The notes beneath the pieces were generated by a model that was not told the DNA's origin, did not search any database, and saw only the letters and a list, made by a program, of their open reading frames with translations. Position numbers and translations under genes: made by a program. A stretch of 64,000 nt of DNA from Spinacia oleracea (Eukaryota > Streptophyta > Magnoliopsida > Caryophyllales > Amaranthaceae): assembly GCF_020520425.1 (NCBI RefSeq), contig NC_079487.1, forward strand, positions 133,880,385 through 133,944,384, read 5' to 3'. Below, piece by piece: positions 48,649 through 60,947 of this stretch (positions within the stretch are counted from its first letter, which is position 1; every line of letters begins with the position of its first letter).

Positions 48649-51600
48649 GCTTAACTTTATTAATTACTCCGCATTTTACTCTTAAGTAAAACTAGCTAGC
48701 TCAATTATGTACTTACCACTCCAAGTCTTGAGTACTATAGTCTATAATATCATGTGTTTATGTCTAAAAGAAGTAAAGTTTTGTTGCTTTCTAATATTTG
48801 AATTGTAAAAGTAAATTTGGTAAATCAACGTTAATATATGTGTACGTAACGCTTCTTATACGTACTCCATATATATTGTGTGGTAAAGACTGAGTGTTTG
48901 TGTACGATATGTCATAGGTTCAAATCTCTCTCCTCGTCTATAATAAACTTATGGCTCATTTGCATAAAAATGTTGTATTACTTCCTATTGATTGTTAACC
49001 GAGTAGCAACGAAGAGTTTAATAAAATATCAAAATTTGAGTAATTGCATATTTGCGTCCCATACATCATACGTGACAAACGGATAGTATCGGGTTTGGTT
49101 TGAGTTGATTCGTGGTCAAGTCGTGTTGGGTACGGTTCGGATTGGTAACAATTTATTTTTGTATTCTTGAATACCTTCAATTCTAAACCCTTTTAAGAGT
49201 TGTGTACTTGTATGCATGTAATTTTCAGTAGAAAAAAAAAAGATAAATATATCGATCAGTTTCAGTTAACTTATTAGTTCTAGTTCAATTTCAACCAGTG
49301 TTACAAGATAGTTATAGTTTATGCAATTAACTTCTTTCCTCTTTCTTAATTACTAAAATCTTAATATCAAATGTCCTTTTTTTTTTAATAAAAAAACGGG
49401 AGCTAAATATATAAAAAAACATAGGATTATTTAATGAGGATAGTATAGATCATAATTGGAGTAGGAAGGAATGTGAACGCGGTATTTAAAAACCTTGCAA
49501 GTCAATAGGAAGCGTCACATGCATGAATTAAATGTCTCCCACGAATTAAGCTAAATATCTATATACGAAGTATATACAAAATGGATATCTACACATTGCA
49601 TACAGAAAGCATTATAGTGCAGATGCCAGCTGATCGATAACTTAGAAGTATAATATATATGACTATAGAGTATAGGTCGTAAAATCGATCTTTAGAGACG
49701 ATACCCAAGAGTTGTGTTTGAATCACGTCTATATTAATGAGATTGAGCAATGTTCAGTTTAGTTCTCCATATAATGGAAAAAATACAGGTAAATACGTGA
49801 AACATTGTTATTCTACCTTAAAATTACCGTAAAGTTTTAAGGATTTGATTTTTTAAACTTGAAGTTTTTGCCCAAAAATTACAAATAATGGTTCCTGTAC
49901 TCCTATAGTATACTCTGTACTATTAATATGGTAAGTATATTAAAAAAAAATTAAGTTAAAGAAGCTGAGAATGAAAATGAAGCAAACTCCAGCTCAGTTC
50001 AACCATGTGCTGACTGTACAGCCTTGGTTTTGCTTATATAGGGATATAGAAATCCTATAATTTGTTCCGAAAATGTTAAAGGTCACAAAATAAATTTTCT
50101 TCGTATGATGTGGAACTCATCTATTTCTTTGAATACGTAACGTCCGTGACTCTTCAAGCATTTATTTATGTGGTCATCTACGATTTAACCCATCATAGTC
50201 CATCACTAATCGATAAAATGTGTAAGTTTTAATTTTCTGAATATTCTACGACTGTACGCAATATAAATTACTCTGTGTCTCTTTAGGCACCTATTTAAGT
50301 GATCATCCATAGTTTAACCAATCATAATCCATCGTCCATCTATGAAATGTGATAAGTTTTTCAGAACGTTCTAAAACTGCAAGCAATATAAATTACTCTG
50401 CACTCAGTGTTTTCGAACAGAATTAAGTAGTAACTTAATTACATATATGCTTATTATAATTGATGCAGGCAGTGGTGGGAAGCCTATCAAAGAATAAGGT
50501 GATGGTGATTTTGGATAATCATATAAGTAAACCAGGGTGGTGTTGTGCTGACTCTGATGGCAATAGCTTCTTTGGTGACAAGTACTTTAACCCTAACCTT
50601 TGGGTTAAGGGTTTGACCAAAATGGCTACTCTTTTCAAAGATAATCCTTTTGTTGTTGGTATGAGTTTAAGGAATGAACTTCGTGGACCAATGCAGAACA
50701 CTAAAGATTGGTATAGGTACGTTCAATTATAATCTACGATAATATATTTTGCCTTTTCGATCATATAATTTAATCACACTCTCAGTTGATGGTGTGACAT
50801 AATCAGTAATCAAAATTAAGTCATACCATTATTGTTAACCACTTAACCCCCTAGAACTTTGTTAGTAACCTCGTTAATTCATTGATGGTAATCTCATTGC
50901 GTTCAGGGGCGGAGTCAATGTAGAAAGAATGGGATCAATTGACCCCACTTGAATTGTGAAAATTTAGGAATTTTCTTTATGTTTTTAAGATTTTCTTCAA
51001 TTTTTTTTTATAAAATTAATTATTTGAACCCACTAAAATTTGTAACTTCTACTTTGCATCCACTAAATATTTCTTCTAGATCCGCCACTGATTGTGCCTT
51101 AATAAACCCTCATTTATGCGTGGTTAAATATATCCTATGAGTATCCTCATTGCTCACCAGTAACCCCATTTACTATGTATGAACAGCCGAACAGGTAGTC
51201 TCATGGGCATAAGATTAGGGTCAAGCTAATAGGATTTCTATTGGGCTGGCCTTTATTGGATTTAGTCAACATAGAGTCAAACTTATACACAATAATTTTA
51301 AAATGTAATATAATGATATAAAAATTATACTTGTAGCTTTGTATTCACTTATTTTCGCATATATACAACTCTTTTTTTAATTGTTCCATTTTTCCATGCT
51401 CGTTTATTGACCCATCCACTATCAACCTGCTATTGACCTACAACCCACTTTGATCTGCCCATTATTGACCCACTAAAACTGACCCTTTCATTACCCAACT
51501 CGCTTTTGACCCGCACCAACCCCGACTCAACCCACCCAATAACCAGGTCTAATGGTCAGTAACCTCATTCATGCATATTATCATTTACCTCATTTGATGT

Positions 51601-53479
51601 GTCACACTATCAACTTATAGTGTGGTACATCACATATATGATCCAAATTAAGCTACTTGGTAGTGTTATACTAGTGTTATTATCCTAAATTCATAGCCAA
51701 ACTGCATTTTCTCCTTCTTCATAGAATCATAGACTAACTTTAATTCAATAATTCCTCTGCCTCAACATGTTTAATTATGGCTATTAACTAACTTTTCCAT
51801 TCAACAAAACTCCCCAAATGAAGGTACATGCAACAAGGTGCAGAACAAGTACACAAAGCAAACCCAAACGTACTAGTCATCATCTCCGGTCTAAGCTTCG
51901 ACACAAACTTAAGCTTCCTGAAAAAACAACCACTCTTTCTAACCTTCACACGAAAACTAGTCTTCGAAGTACACCATTACTCCTTCACAGGAGGTCCAAA
52001 ATGGAGGGTTGGAAACGCTAACCAAGTTTGTGCAGACATGACGAATAATCTGATGCAAAACGCTGGTTTTTTGATGGATCAAGGGTTTCCTTTATTTGTA
52101 GGGGAATGGGGGTTAGCCATGGTTGGAACCTCTGAGAGTGAGGAAAGATACTTGAATTGTTTTCTGGGTTGGGCAATGGAGTATGATTTAGATTGGGGGT
52201 TATGGACATTATCTGGGAGTTATAATGTTAAATTAGGTGAAGTTGGTGCTGCTGAGAGTTTTGGATTGCTTAATCGGAATTGGACTGATGTTAGTAATGA
52301 AGGGATTTTTCAGAGGATTTCTACTATTCAACCCCTTCGTCAAGGTACGTACCTCTGTTATTCTAACTTTTACTTTTCTATGGAATATTTGAGGTGATCA
52401 TTTGCGGGTTTGGACGGGTAATAGGCCGGTCTAAACTTAATTTTTGCCCAACGGACTAAAATGAAAAAAACAAACATCTTTTTGCGGGTTTGACATACCC
52501 TCTTATTAAATGGGTTGGACTTGTCCGCGGGTTAACAGAGCTACAAATGTATTTTTGTAACTGACTTTAATTAATTTTTTTTAATATTTATGATTTAAAA
52601 AAAAAATTTGCTTAACTTTTCGAGTCTCCTCCGATAAAACAGAGTATCATGGATATTTTTATAAGAAGATTAGAAAGAAGCACATTATTTAGTAAAATAG
52701 AAAAGTTAATAATGTATTGTGAAAGTGAACATTCGCATAACCGACTAACACAAAACGGAAAAACCTAGAAAATAAATATTACTTATCGCACCAAATATTA
52801 TCACGCCTATGTCAACCTTTAATATTAAAAACGGGCCAGATTGACCGGGCTCGTCGGGTTATCACGCCCATAAACCACTCTAGTGACTTTTTCTAAGCAT
52901 CTTACAAAACATGACCTTTTTCTCCGGGTGATAAGAATTCGTTCTAAGGGCATGTGCAGCAAAAATAGTTTTATCTGCTGTGTAATTACTTTGTTGTTAG
53001 CTGTTAATCACTTAATCTGTTATACTAACCTGTGCAATTTCTTATATACAGGACCAGAAACTTCATATCGCCATAAACACAAGATTATATTTCACCCAGC
53101 AACAGGACTTTGCATCCTGAAAACAACAGGAATGGGAGTACAACTTGGAAATTGCTCTGAATCAAACCATTGGGACTACACACCCCAAAACACCCTAGCC
53201 ATTGAAGGTTCATACCTCTGTTTACAGGCACAAGGTTCGAACCGTCCTGCTAGACTCACTATCAACAGTCAGAATACAGGAACCAAATGGGTTCAGATGT
53301 CAGACTCAAAACTCCATCTTGCAACTGAATTGAGCAACAACAACAACACAACTGTTTGCTTGGACGTGGATTCTGGTCATAATCTTATAACAAATCCTTG
53401 CAAATGTTTAAGCAAAGATATCAAATGTGATCCTGGTAGCCAGTGGTTTAAGATTGCTGATGCTTGTGATTTTTACTAG
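48166..53479 (+). CDS. Secreted GH5 glycosidase with ricin-B-like domain (copy B)
   Basis: Four exons, 48166-48573, 50469-50716, 51824-52344 and 53052-53479, join in phase to 534 aa. The signal peptide runs to about residue 26 (TLHA). The mature part begins LPLSTSSRWI, almost as in copy A. The barrel keeps NHISKPGWCC, acid/base E206 in SLRNELRG, HHY at 269-271 and nucleophile E313 in FVGEWG, so the enzyme should be active. Exons 2 and 3 have exactly the lengths of copy A (248 and 521 bp), which shows tandem duplication. The C-terminal ricin-B-like part (last exon) is 11 residues shorter and carries an N-rich insert (SNNNNTTVCL). Copy A has HWY where this copy has HHY, a difference close to the active site that may affect substrate choice. 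The downstream PBB gene converges on it. Confidence 0.92.
48574..50468 (+). other. Intron 1 of GH5 copy B
   Basis: 1.9 kb. After the TA microsatellite there is a tRNA-promoter-like word GGTTCAAATCTC near 48917 that could belong to an eroded SINE, a TACGAAGTA nonamer at 49564, a decayed TACTCTGTA near 49912, and two similar segments at about 50150-50275 and 50280-50400 (GTGATCATC, CCATCATAGTCCATC) that look like an old tandem duplication. Confidence 0.7.
48590..48643. repeat. (TA)n microsatellite
   Basis: About 27 uninterrupted AT repeats just inside intron 1 of GH5 copy B, starting 17 bases after the donor site. Likely polymorphic. Confidence 0.97.
50904..51090. mobile_element. hAT-like MITE with GGGGCGGA ends
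   Basis: Ends CAGGGGCGGAGTCAATGTAG and, from the right, CAGTGGCGGATCTAGAAGAA are inverted copies. The possible 8-bp flanks ATTGCGTT and ATTGTGCC match at five positions only, so the insertion is old or the superfamily call is uncertain. 187 bp, inside intron 2 of GH5 copy B. Confidence 0.65.
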
Positions 53480-54556
53480 CTAATATCCAAAAAATTTAAA
53501 CCTCAGATGTAATGTAATATTAACCTCCTAGATTAATAGCCAGAAAAAATTGTGATATGCATAAAATTATAAGTTTATAAATTAGCCCTCTAATTTCCTT
53601 TGCACCAGTGGATCATTTTGGGACTGTTGTGGGCTTGTGAGTTGTGGCTTGTGAACATAATAGCTAGGCTTCAGTAATAGCACAAGTACTGACAATTCTA
53701 CATCACAGCCCAAAGTAACTGCAAGTAATGATGCCTCAGGCCGGGTCAAGTCTCGGGCTGGGTCATGGTCATGCCTGAATAGGCCCCATGTCAAGCCCGC
53801 ATGTATCAAGCCAGATTGTGCCTGGCCAAAATTTTCAGAAATAGGGCCTAGTGCACGGTGTCGGGCCATCATGCCCAAAGTCTAATTTTACTAACTTTAT
53901 TGTGCTTTTTCCAAAAAAATGCGGCCCAAGGCCCACAACTTTGTGCTTGTATCTGGCTGTGCTTTTTTCTTTCCCATGCCGGGCCGGTATTTTGTGTGAG
54001 ATGTCAGGTTAAGCCTCAACCTGGCCCAGCCCACAGCTGGCTCCACCTAACCCTGCCCACAGCCATTTTTACATGCAAGTGTGTTTTATGCTCAACATAT
54101 TACTAAAAACACATTTACCATGCAAAATGCCCTAATTGCAGATGAGTTGAACCCCAAGCCAGCTACGTAGCCAAAACCACAAATATAAAGCACATACAAT
54201 CTTTGTATTGCTTCTAAATTTTTCGATGGCCTAAAGATCACTATACTAGTGGAATCTGTCTAGGAATAGCAAATAATAAATCAACTTCTACAGATTAATA
54301 TGTATTTGTTGAAAAGAGCAACAAAATAAATGTATTACTGCGCAATAACTACCAAACGGCTTGAGAGACACGAGACAGACAGGCAGCCATAAAAAAAGGG
54401 AAATGAAGTAATCCATGATCATCTTTTACCCGCATAGACTGACCGAGTTTCACAGAATACAACAATTCAACCACCAACTCCAGATTAGCATCTGCATTTA
54501 GATTTTGATGTAACATGTTTCAATGACAGATACCAAAACTAGGGGTTTGTTGACCA
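53480..54556. other. Convergent spacer between GH5 copy B and PBB
   Basis: Holds the 3' UTRs of both genes and the second copy of the GGGCC-rich dispersed repeat (53735-54070). No gene was seen. Confidence 0.6.
53735..54070. repeat. Dispersed GGGCC-rich repeat, copy 2
   Basis: Matches 38155-38460 in ordered short blocks and in the same orientation: AAATAGGGC, GTCTAATTTTACTA, the GTGCTTTTT blocks and GGCCC/CCCAC stretches. Together the copies bracket the GH5 tandem pair, though their divergence suggests independent insertions. Confidence 0.5.
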
Positions 54557-57500
54557 TCACTCTTCTTCCATGGCATCACCTCTCTCAGTCACCACAGCTC
54601 TCTGTGCCAATGCTGTGACCTTTGTCGAGAGGACCTCTGCAAACACAACAGTAATCAAATATAGCTTAGCATAGAATCCATATAGATGCAGAGACAATGC
54701 AGATGAGAAACATATGGTAACATTGTAAAGCAAATACAATATCTAATCATCCTATTCCTAGATAAAGTATTTTTCTTTTATAATCTGAATATACTTTTTT
54801 GTTCCTGTTTTATAAGACAAATGTCAGTCAAACCTATAACTATAGACACCTCCTTAGTACATGTGACCAACAAAATACGGAGTAATCAGTTAAGAATAGG
54901 CTTAAAGTTGGCAGAATGAAAGAAAGACTTCAAGGGACTTGGGTACTTCACCTGTAGGCTTAGAGAATGTATAGCCCTTTGCACTTGTGTAGGTACGAGG
55001 ATTAGGCTGCACATGATTTCTTAGATACTCTACGTTTCCCTGTGAAAGCAACATATAACAAAAATAGAGGTATAAGCTGAGACTGAAGCAGACGATAGCA
55101 TAAGGTGTTCACAAGATGCACGTGAGTAAGTAGTTCGACAATTGTGGGTTAAGATTTACAGACCTTTGTTATGACACACACGTCAACATTGCTTCCACTT
55201 CCCAAGTCATTAAAAATACCAGAAGCGATTGCCTCACATACTATTTTTACTCCTTCATCCCTCTGCGCATGCATAAAAGTTAATTAAAAACAGTTAGTTC
55301 ACTTTGGTATATCCTTAACTGTCCAATGTATGATATCAAACTCTAGTGAAATAATTCAGTCAAAAACAAAATCCAGACATGTCAAAGACTCATAAGATAA
55401 CAAGACAAGCACATTAATCTTTATGCAAAATTCAAGCACTGTCAACTGCTTACAGTGAGTCCTTCACGGTATTTTGACTCAAAGACAGACATCGCAGCAA
55501 GGGAACCTGATCCCATTGTAGCAAAAGGAAGTGTGTCTGTTGATCCATGAGGGTATATCTGTGCAAGAAATTAATAAGCAATTGACAGTAAATATGTAGC
55601 TATGTTCTTCAATTACAATAGCTGAAAAGGTTCTCACAGTGTGTAGATGAGGTCCAGAGACATCAACTCCACCTAGCACCAGAGCTGCGGAGACATGTCC
55701 TTGATACCTTGACCATAGAATAAACAACAATCAGAACAACAATCAGATGGTCAATTTTGAGAATTGAATATTTTTCATCCTCTAAGAAAAATTCCTCAGA
55801 AAGCACAAAAGTACCTAAAAAGATGGGACTTCAGAAGAGTAAGAGCTGTAATAACCCTTGACTCACGACCAGTGTGATACCTATGGAGTTTTAGTTGGGA
55901 GCTAACCATGTCTACATACACAATCACCAGACAAATATAGAACAGAATTAGTCAAAATCAATAAGCAAAATAAGACTATTGAAAAACGGAATTTTAGTTG
56001 CATAAATCTACCAAATAATTTAACTTTCCCCAAATCAAGGAACAGGTTATCATATTAAGAAGTACCTAGCCAATCAACCAAGATCACAACAGATATACAC
56101 TTCACATACCAACTAAAAACTGGCTGAAGACAAAAGTTTCATATTTGCAGTAAGATATTGTAGCAAAAGAGAATCATTCCAACGAAAATGAGAAGAAATA
56201 AAACATAATACCTCAAAAAAAAAGGATAATACAATGGCAAGGAAGTAAGGAACATTTAATAAACCCATACTTTGAGTCACCCATTGGAGGACCATATGGA
56301 ATAATTTGGTTTGCTTAACTAACTATCCACAAACAACTGCAAAGCCGTAGAGATTAAAGCTATAGCCTATATTCAGAACTGGACATTCAAAGAACTTTAG
56401 GTCAACTAATTTGACTTTGACAAAGTAATTCAAAAATTACAAGATTAGCCTAATTTGCTTACAAAGTGTTACAGCAAGTGTATACATTCAACCAAAAGCA
56501 TGCAACCTAACCCCCTCTAGGTCCTCTTCCCACCAGAATGTAAGCATCTTTCAATTTCTTGTGAGATGTACATTACTTGGAAAACTTTAAAGTTCAAGGA
56601 AGTTGACCATCCTAAATATCAACCAATCCTCATATAACTTGCATAACCAGTCTCACCTCTACATTCAATAGTAAAATGCAAAAAAGCCACATATGTAAAA
56701 ACCAGAATACTCCATACAGATGAGAAACAACAAAGCACAAGGTAATGAAAGCCTCTTTGTTTCTAAAACAATTTCTACAAAGTTCCTGTCATGCCCGCCC
56801 TCACTCAGTCCTTGCCCATGACATGCATTTCTCCCACATAAAGTAATAGAATGGGATTTTGGTGACAAAAGCTAAATGAAAAAGATGAGTTCTTAATAAC
56901 AAACCGTGAAATAGATTTTACAAAAGGAAAGCTAATATCAAAGAGAAGTGAATTAAGGGAAATAATAGATGAATGCAATGCCGATGCAATTCAATCATCA
57001 GCAATGAAGTTTACAAAGCCATGCCTTCAAGTGGCTGCTGGACACTCCCAAACTACAAGCTAAAACAAAGGAAAATAGAGTTCACAATAATTGCTGAATT
57101 CCTATTCCCTCTCTATGCTCTAACTAAATTTTGCCTTATCCTCAAGCTCCTAATTGATATACCCTTCCAGTCATGGAAGGTCTTTTGCACAAAATTCACT
57201 AGAAACACTGAGATGCAGAACTTAAATTTCAAAGCTACCACAGCTTCTTAGTAATTGCAAATGACCTAGGTCTCTACTCTATAAAGATTATACAACACTG
57301 TCAAGCATTTCCCCTCAAGGCCTTCACCATGCAGGTACCAATCCCTTGTATTCTATAGATACCACAATTGCTTCTTCCCTTTAGAAACGATTTACAAAAG
57401 TTGGAAAAGACATGGTACTTGCTTAGTATTCAAGGTTCTTAATCATGTAGCATTACTCGCCTCTCTTCTCTGAACTTCTCAATTAAAGACGGCTTGTGTT

Positions 57501-59687
57501 TCATAATAGTTGTGTAGTAGATATGTTTCACAAGTTCACAGTCTCGGAACAGGGCTCTATACCTATAAACGATATTCGCCAATTTCCTCTCGTTCTCCAA
57601 AAGGATGGGAAAAGGTGAAAGGAATGGACATATCAGTAAAGTTCACGTGAGTATGATCTATTTATAAGGACACAAGAACGAAGAAATGTTATCAGCAAGA
57701 ATTGCCAACTTCAGAAAAAATCTAAACGTAATAAATAGTGATATGGCTCATTTAAGAAAGTGAAAGGAAATAGGTCCACAACAAATTCATATGACACCCT
57801 CTAAAATAAGGGAATTGATCCATTTCTTCAGAAAAAGGCTCCTTCAATCATCGCCAATTCATGCCAGTTTTCTTTATTAGTTCAGAAATAAGGGAACTGT
57901 CATAAACATTGTTGAGCTATCTCTTTCCAAGGCTGCCCTTGCAGTTGCTATCAAAGGATTTACGCCAGTTTTCTTTATTAGTTACTGAGTGGGTGATGTG
58001 GGCCTAGATCTCATTCTTTGGATTCAAGTGAGATACTCATTCACAGCTTAGGTCACCACAAAGTCTGACCTAAATTTAACAAAGGTCTATCCTTTAAACA
58101 AATTCTGACTAGGAAAATGAAGAAACTAGGTTCTCAAACTACAAATGACAATGAAAACGTCTGCAAACATAATGTGGGTCGGTCCTTATTACGCAGTTAT
58201 CCCTAAAAGAATGCGAAAGAAGATATATCCAGATCATTACAGTAGGTGATATTATTTGATTCTCAATGGTGAGGTGCAGCAATTTTACGCACCAATTAAG
58301 AAGGAGCCTTCTACAGCAGAAGCAACAAACAGGCGCAGATAGAATAACAGAGAAGCAAGTAATACGTGTATAGAAACCTGAAACCTTTCACTCTTAAGGA
58401 AAACCTACAGATAAAATTAAAAGTGTACCTATGAACTTGTCCAAAAGGCATTATTCACAGTTCCATGTTCAGCAATATTCTTATATAGAAACGAATCATG
58501 AGGAAAAATATTATAACACGCTACAGGCAAGAGGATATATTGAAACCCTCACTTAAACACACAGAATTTGTTCTCACCAGTTACAGCCTCTGTATCAGCT
58601 GCAGTCCCTGCACCACAACAGTAAATGTTTGGTGCCATGTAATGAATTTTTTCACAGTTCTTGTCAGCGACAATGGGGCCTTCTGTTGCTCTAGTATCAG
58701 CTCCAAGAATGACACCATCCTAAGTAGATATACCACACTCCGTCAAGGTAAGCAATAAGAGGAAATTAAGAACTAAATAAACAGGAAAATCAAAGTCATA
58801 CATGTTGAAGTTACTACTTCCTTCCTCCCTCAAAAACAGTTAATCTTGAGAATTATTACATGTTATCAGACAATTTCACATACAGATGACCAATAAATAG
58901 AATCGGAACCAAAGCTCAATAGGTCAAGGTCCAATAAATGAACTATAACGCGGGCAAGTCATTCGGGCAGATAAACAAGTTCCTGGAAAGTAAAGCAGAA
59001 TCCAGGATTAGTACTCAGTCTGTAACTCAAGCTCATATGAGTAATGCACAGTCGCACATCCCCAAGAGAGTCCAGCTTAATTTCACTAGGGCTTCATTTG
59101 ATCACTCTAATTTAATCCAATTCCATTTCAACAAATGATTTCTAATGGTTTTGGCCTGTTCTTATCTAAATATCACGATCCGTCCATTACAGCCATACAC
59201 ATCATACTAGTGTAAAGGAGAAACTCTAATTAACATCACTAACAACAGCAACATACTGTTGGTTCAATCATCACTATATCGAACATTGAATCGATAAACT
59301 AAGCAAAGTTACCTTCCCAAATAACAATCTTAGTAATCATCACAGATTGGAATGCTACTTTAAAAAATCCATGAAAAATATATCATTTCAATCTCCAAAT
59401 AGCAGCACTAAAATGAACAAGCTTACGAATCCTACTCTCAACAAAAGAAAACCCTAATCTCATACAATCAAAACAAATTATTGCAGTGAATATCGACGAA
59501 ATCAAAGCGAAAAGTTAAGGAAATAAATTTCAAATTAAATTACCTGGTAAACAAGGCCGACAATAGTAGTACCAGTTTTGAGAAAACCAGGAGCTTTAAG
59601 ACCCTTGTTCAACAACATTTCATTCCTTTTGCAATTGTCGAAGCTGAATCCACCCTTTGCAGGTACTTCAAATGCTCCATTCGTCAT
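54557..59687 (-). CDS. PBB1: 20S proteasome subunit beta type-7 (beta-2)
   Basis: Eight minus-strand exons join in phase to 274 aa: 59687-59544, 58719-58578, 55911-55815, 55707-55638, 55558-55454, 55262-55164, 55039-54952 and 54636-54557. The start gives [21 protein letters not shown] 39-residue propeptide is removed between G39 and T40, leaving the N-terminal catalytic threonine in TTIVG. Asp17 (D56 in ADTRATEG) and Lys33 (K72 in NCEKIHY) of the mature active site are present, as is [12 protein letters not shown]. Beta-2 provides the trypsin-like cleavage in the proteasome's inner ring. The C-terminal arm (FSKPTEVLSTKV, the part that embraces beta-3) ends AMEEE. The length equals the family norm. 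It may equally be called PBB2; plants often have two near-identical copies. Confidence 0.96.
55912..58577 (-). other. Intron 2 of PBB (2.7 kb)
   Basis: A long intron with no exon-like frame. It contains the SINE-like tail piece at 57321-57363 on the minus strand. No target duplications or other element ends were seen. Confidence 0.75.
57321..57363 (-). mobile_element. SINE-like 3' tail fragment
   Basis: The minus strand reads GGTATCTATAGAATACAAGG, then GATTGGTACCTGCATGG, and on to GAAGG. It matches 60780-60822 over 43 bases with about two differences. The 5' (promoter) part of the element is not visible here, so this copy is probably truncated or has a different head. Confidence 0.5.
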
Positions 59688-60610
59688 CTTGTTTTTCTAT
59701 CTCTCCTTGCAAATTTCCCCAAATTCGTTTAAACCCTAAATCAAACAACAACGACAAATCATCAAATCAAATATAATCCAATCGCAGAACAAAATCCGCC
59801 ATTGATTAAAAATCTAGAAATGAAGCGCGAATTCTTTGATTACCGAATCACAAGTTGAAGGTCTGAAGATCTAGTGTGCAAAAGTAGAGAGAGAGAGAGT
59901 GAGAATTTGAGAAAGAAAAGTGAAGGAATTATTTTTTGGTTAATTTTTATTATGTTATCAGGCGAAAAGAAAAGCGACTTGGAGAAGAAGAAATCGGATT
60001 CGTTGCTTTTGCTTTTTGTTTTTTGTTTTATTTTTATTTCTATAGTTGTTGGCCCAATTCATCTAGGCCTGTAGTTTTCTACAATTGTTGGCCCAATTTA
60101 TGTTTTGGGCTTTACGTATGTAGATAACAGTCATGTCACTAGGGCCCTTGGCCTATTATCATACCAGTGCCAGGCTGCCACCTATCTTGATTGGTGAGTA
60201 AATGTAAAGATGACATTGGATCGGATCGAACAGTCGAGTGGTATGGCAGCCTGGCAAGGATGGGGTAGGGTCCTAGGTTAACGCAACACTACATTTTTGT
60301 GCATGACGCAATGTGAGTTAGGCCCGTGCCTCAATTTATTATGACAAAACGTATACAGAATAGCTGAAATTTCGGTTAGGCAATTACAACATAGTTGGTT
60401 AGGTTTCAGCCGTGCAAGAGTCACCCTTTTTTGAAAATTGCGACACATTGTCACCCAAATAGTGAGTTGGCTTACCCAGTCACAAGGTATATGGCGCTCC
60501 ACACGACCTACAAACCTACAATCCCTTTGAATAACTAAACTGTTAGGTCAATGATAGAGTACAAGATCCATGTTTTTGTAGAGTAGGAGGATACACTAGT
60601 AAATACCGAG
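59688..60610. other. Upstream region of PBB and spacer
   Basis: 59688-59890 carries the PBB leader and promoter, with GA-rich sequence at 59887-59930. A small perfect repeat, GTGCCAGGCTGCCA / TGGCAGCCTGGCA (60167-60180 and 60243-60255), forms an inverted pair of about 13 bases. No gene was seen. Confidence 0.5.
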
Positions 60611-60611
60611 G

Positions 60612-60822
60612 ATAACTAAGCTTGGTTTAGTGGTAATTGGTAAGAAATATACATTTAAGCTTTTAAGGTTGGAGGTTCAATTCACACATGAGTACTTTAA
60701 AGATGGGAATATCTTACCTACTCACACACTTCCAAAGTGTCTAACCCGCTAACTATAGTCATGGGTAGGCACAAGACCGGGTATCTATAGAATACAAGGA
60801 ATTGGTACTTGCATGGTGAAGG
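60612..60822 (+). mobile_element. SINE-like sequence with tRNA-type promoter
   Basis: A box-A-like word GGTTTAGTGGTAATTGG near 60623 is followed about 45 bases later by a box-B-like word, GGTTCAATTC (60677-60686). The 3' part is shared with 57321-57363. The pattern fits a tRNA-derived SINE of about 210 bp. No A tail or target duplication was found, so the call rests on the promoter words and the second copy. Confidence 0.45.
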
Positions 60823-60947
60823 TGTAACGCCCCGACCTCTAATTCACTTATTAAGGAATACTTAGCAGCAGAATTAACCTAATTCGGCTGGGACATTACT
60901 GCCGTAACTCCCTCTTGGGAATTATAAGGCAACCATCATAATAATTA

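Noticed and set aside
48910-48930. GGTTCAAATCTC as a tRNA gene B box
   Set aside because: No matching A box, acceptor stem or anticodon arm can be folded around it; at most it is an eroded SINE.
39170-53479. GH5 genes as a bacterial transfer
   Set aside because: Four phase-conserved introns, plant-type signal peptides and known plant relatives make them ordinary plant genes.
60612-60700. A functional tRNA gene
   Set aside because: The promoter-like words are present, but the sequence does not fold into acceptor and anticodon stems.
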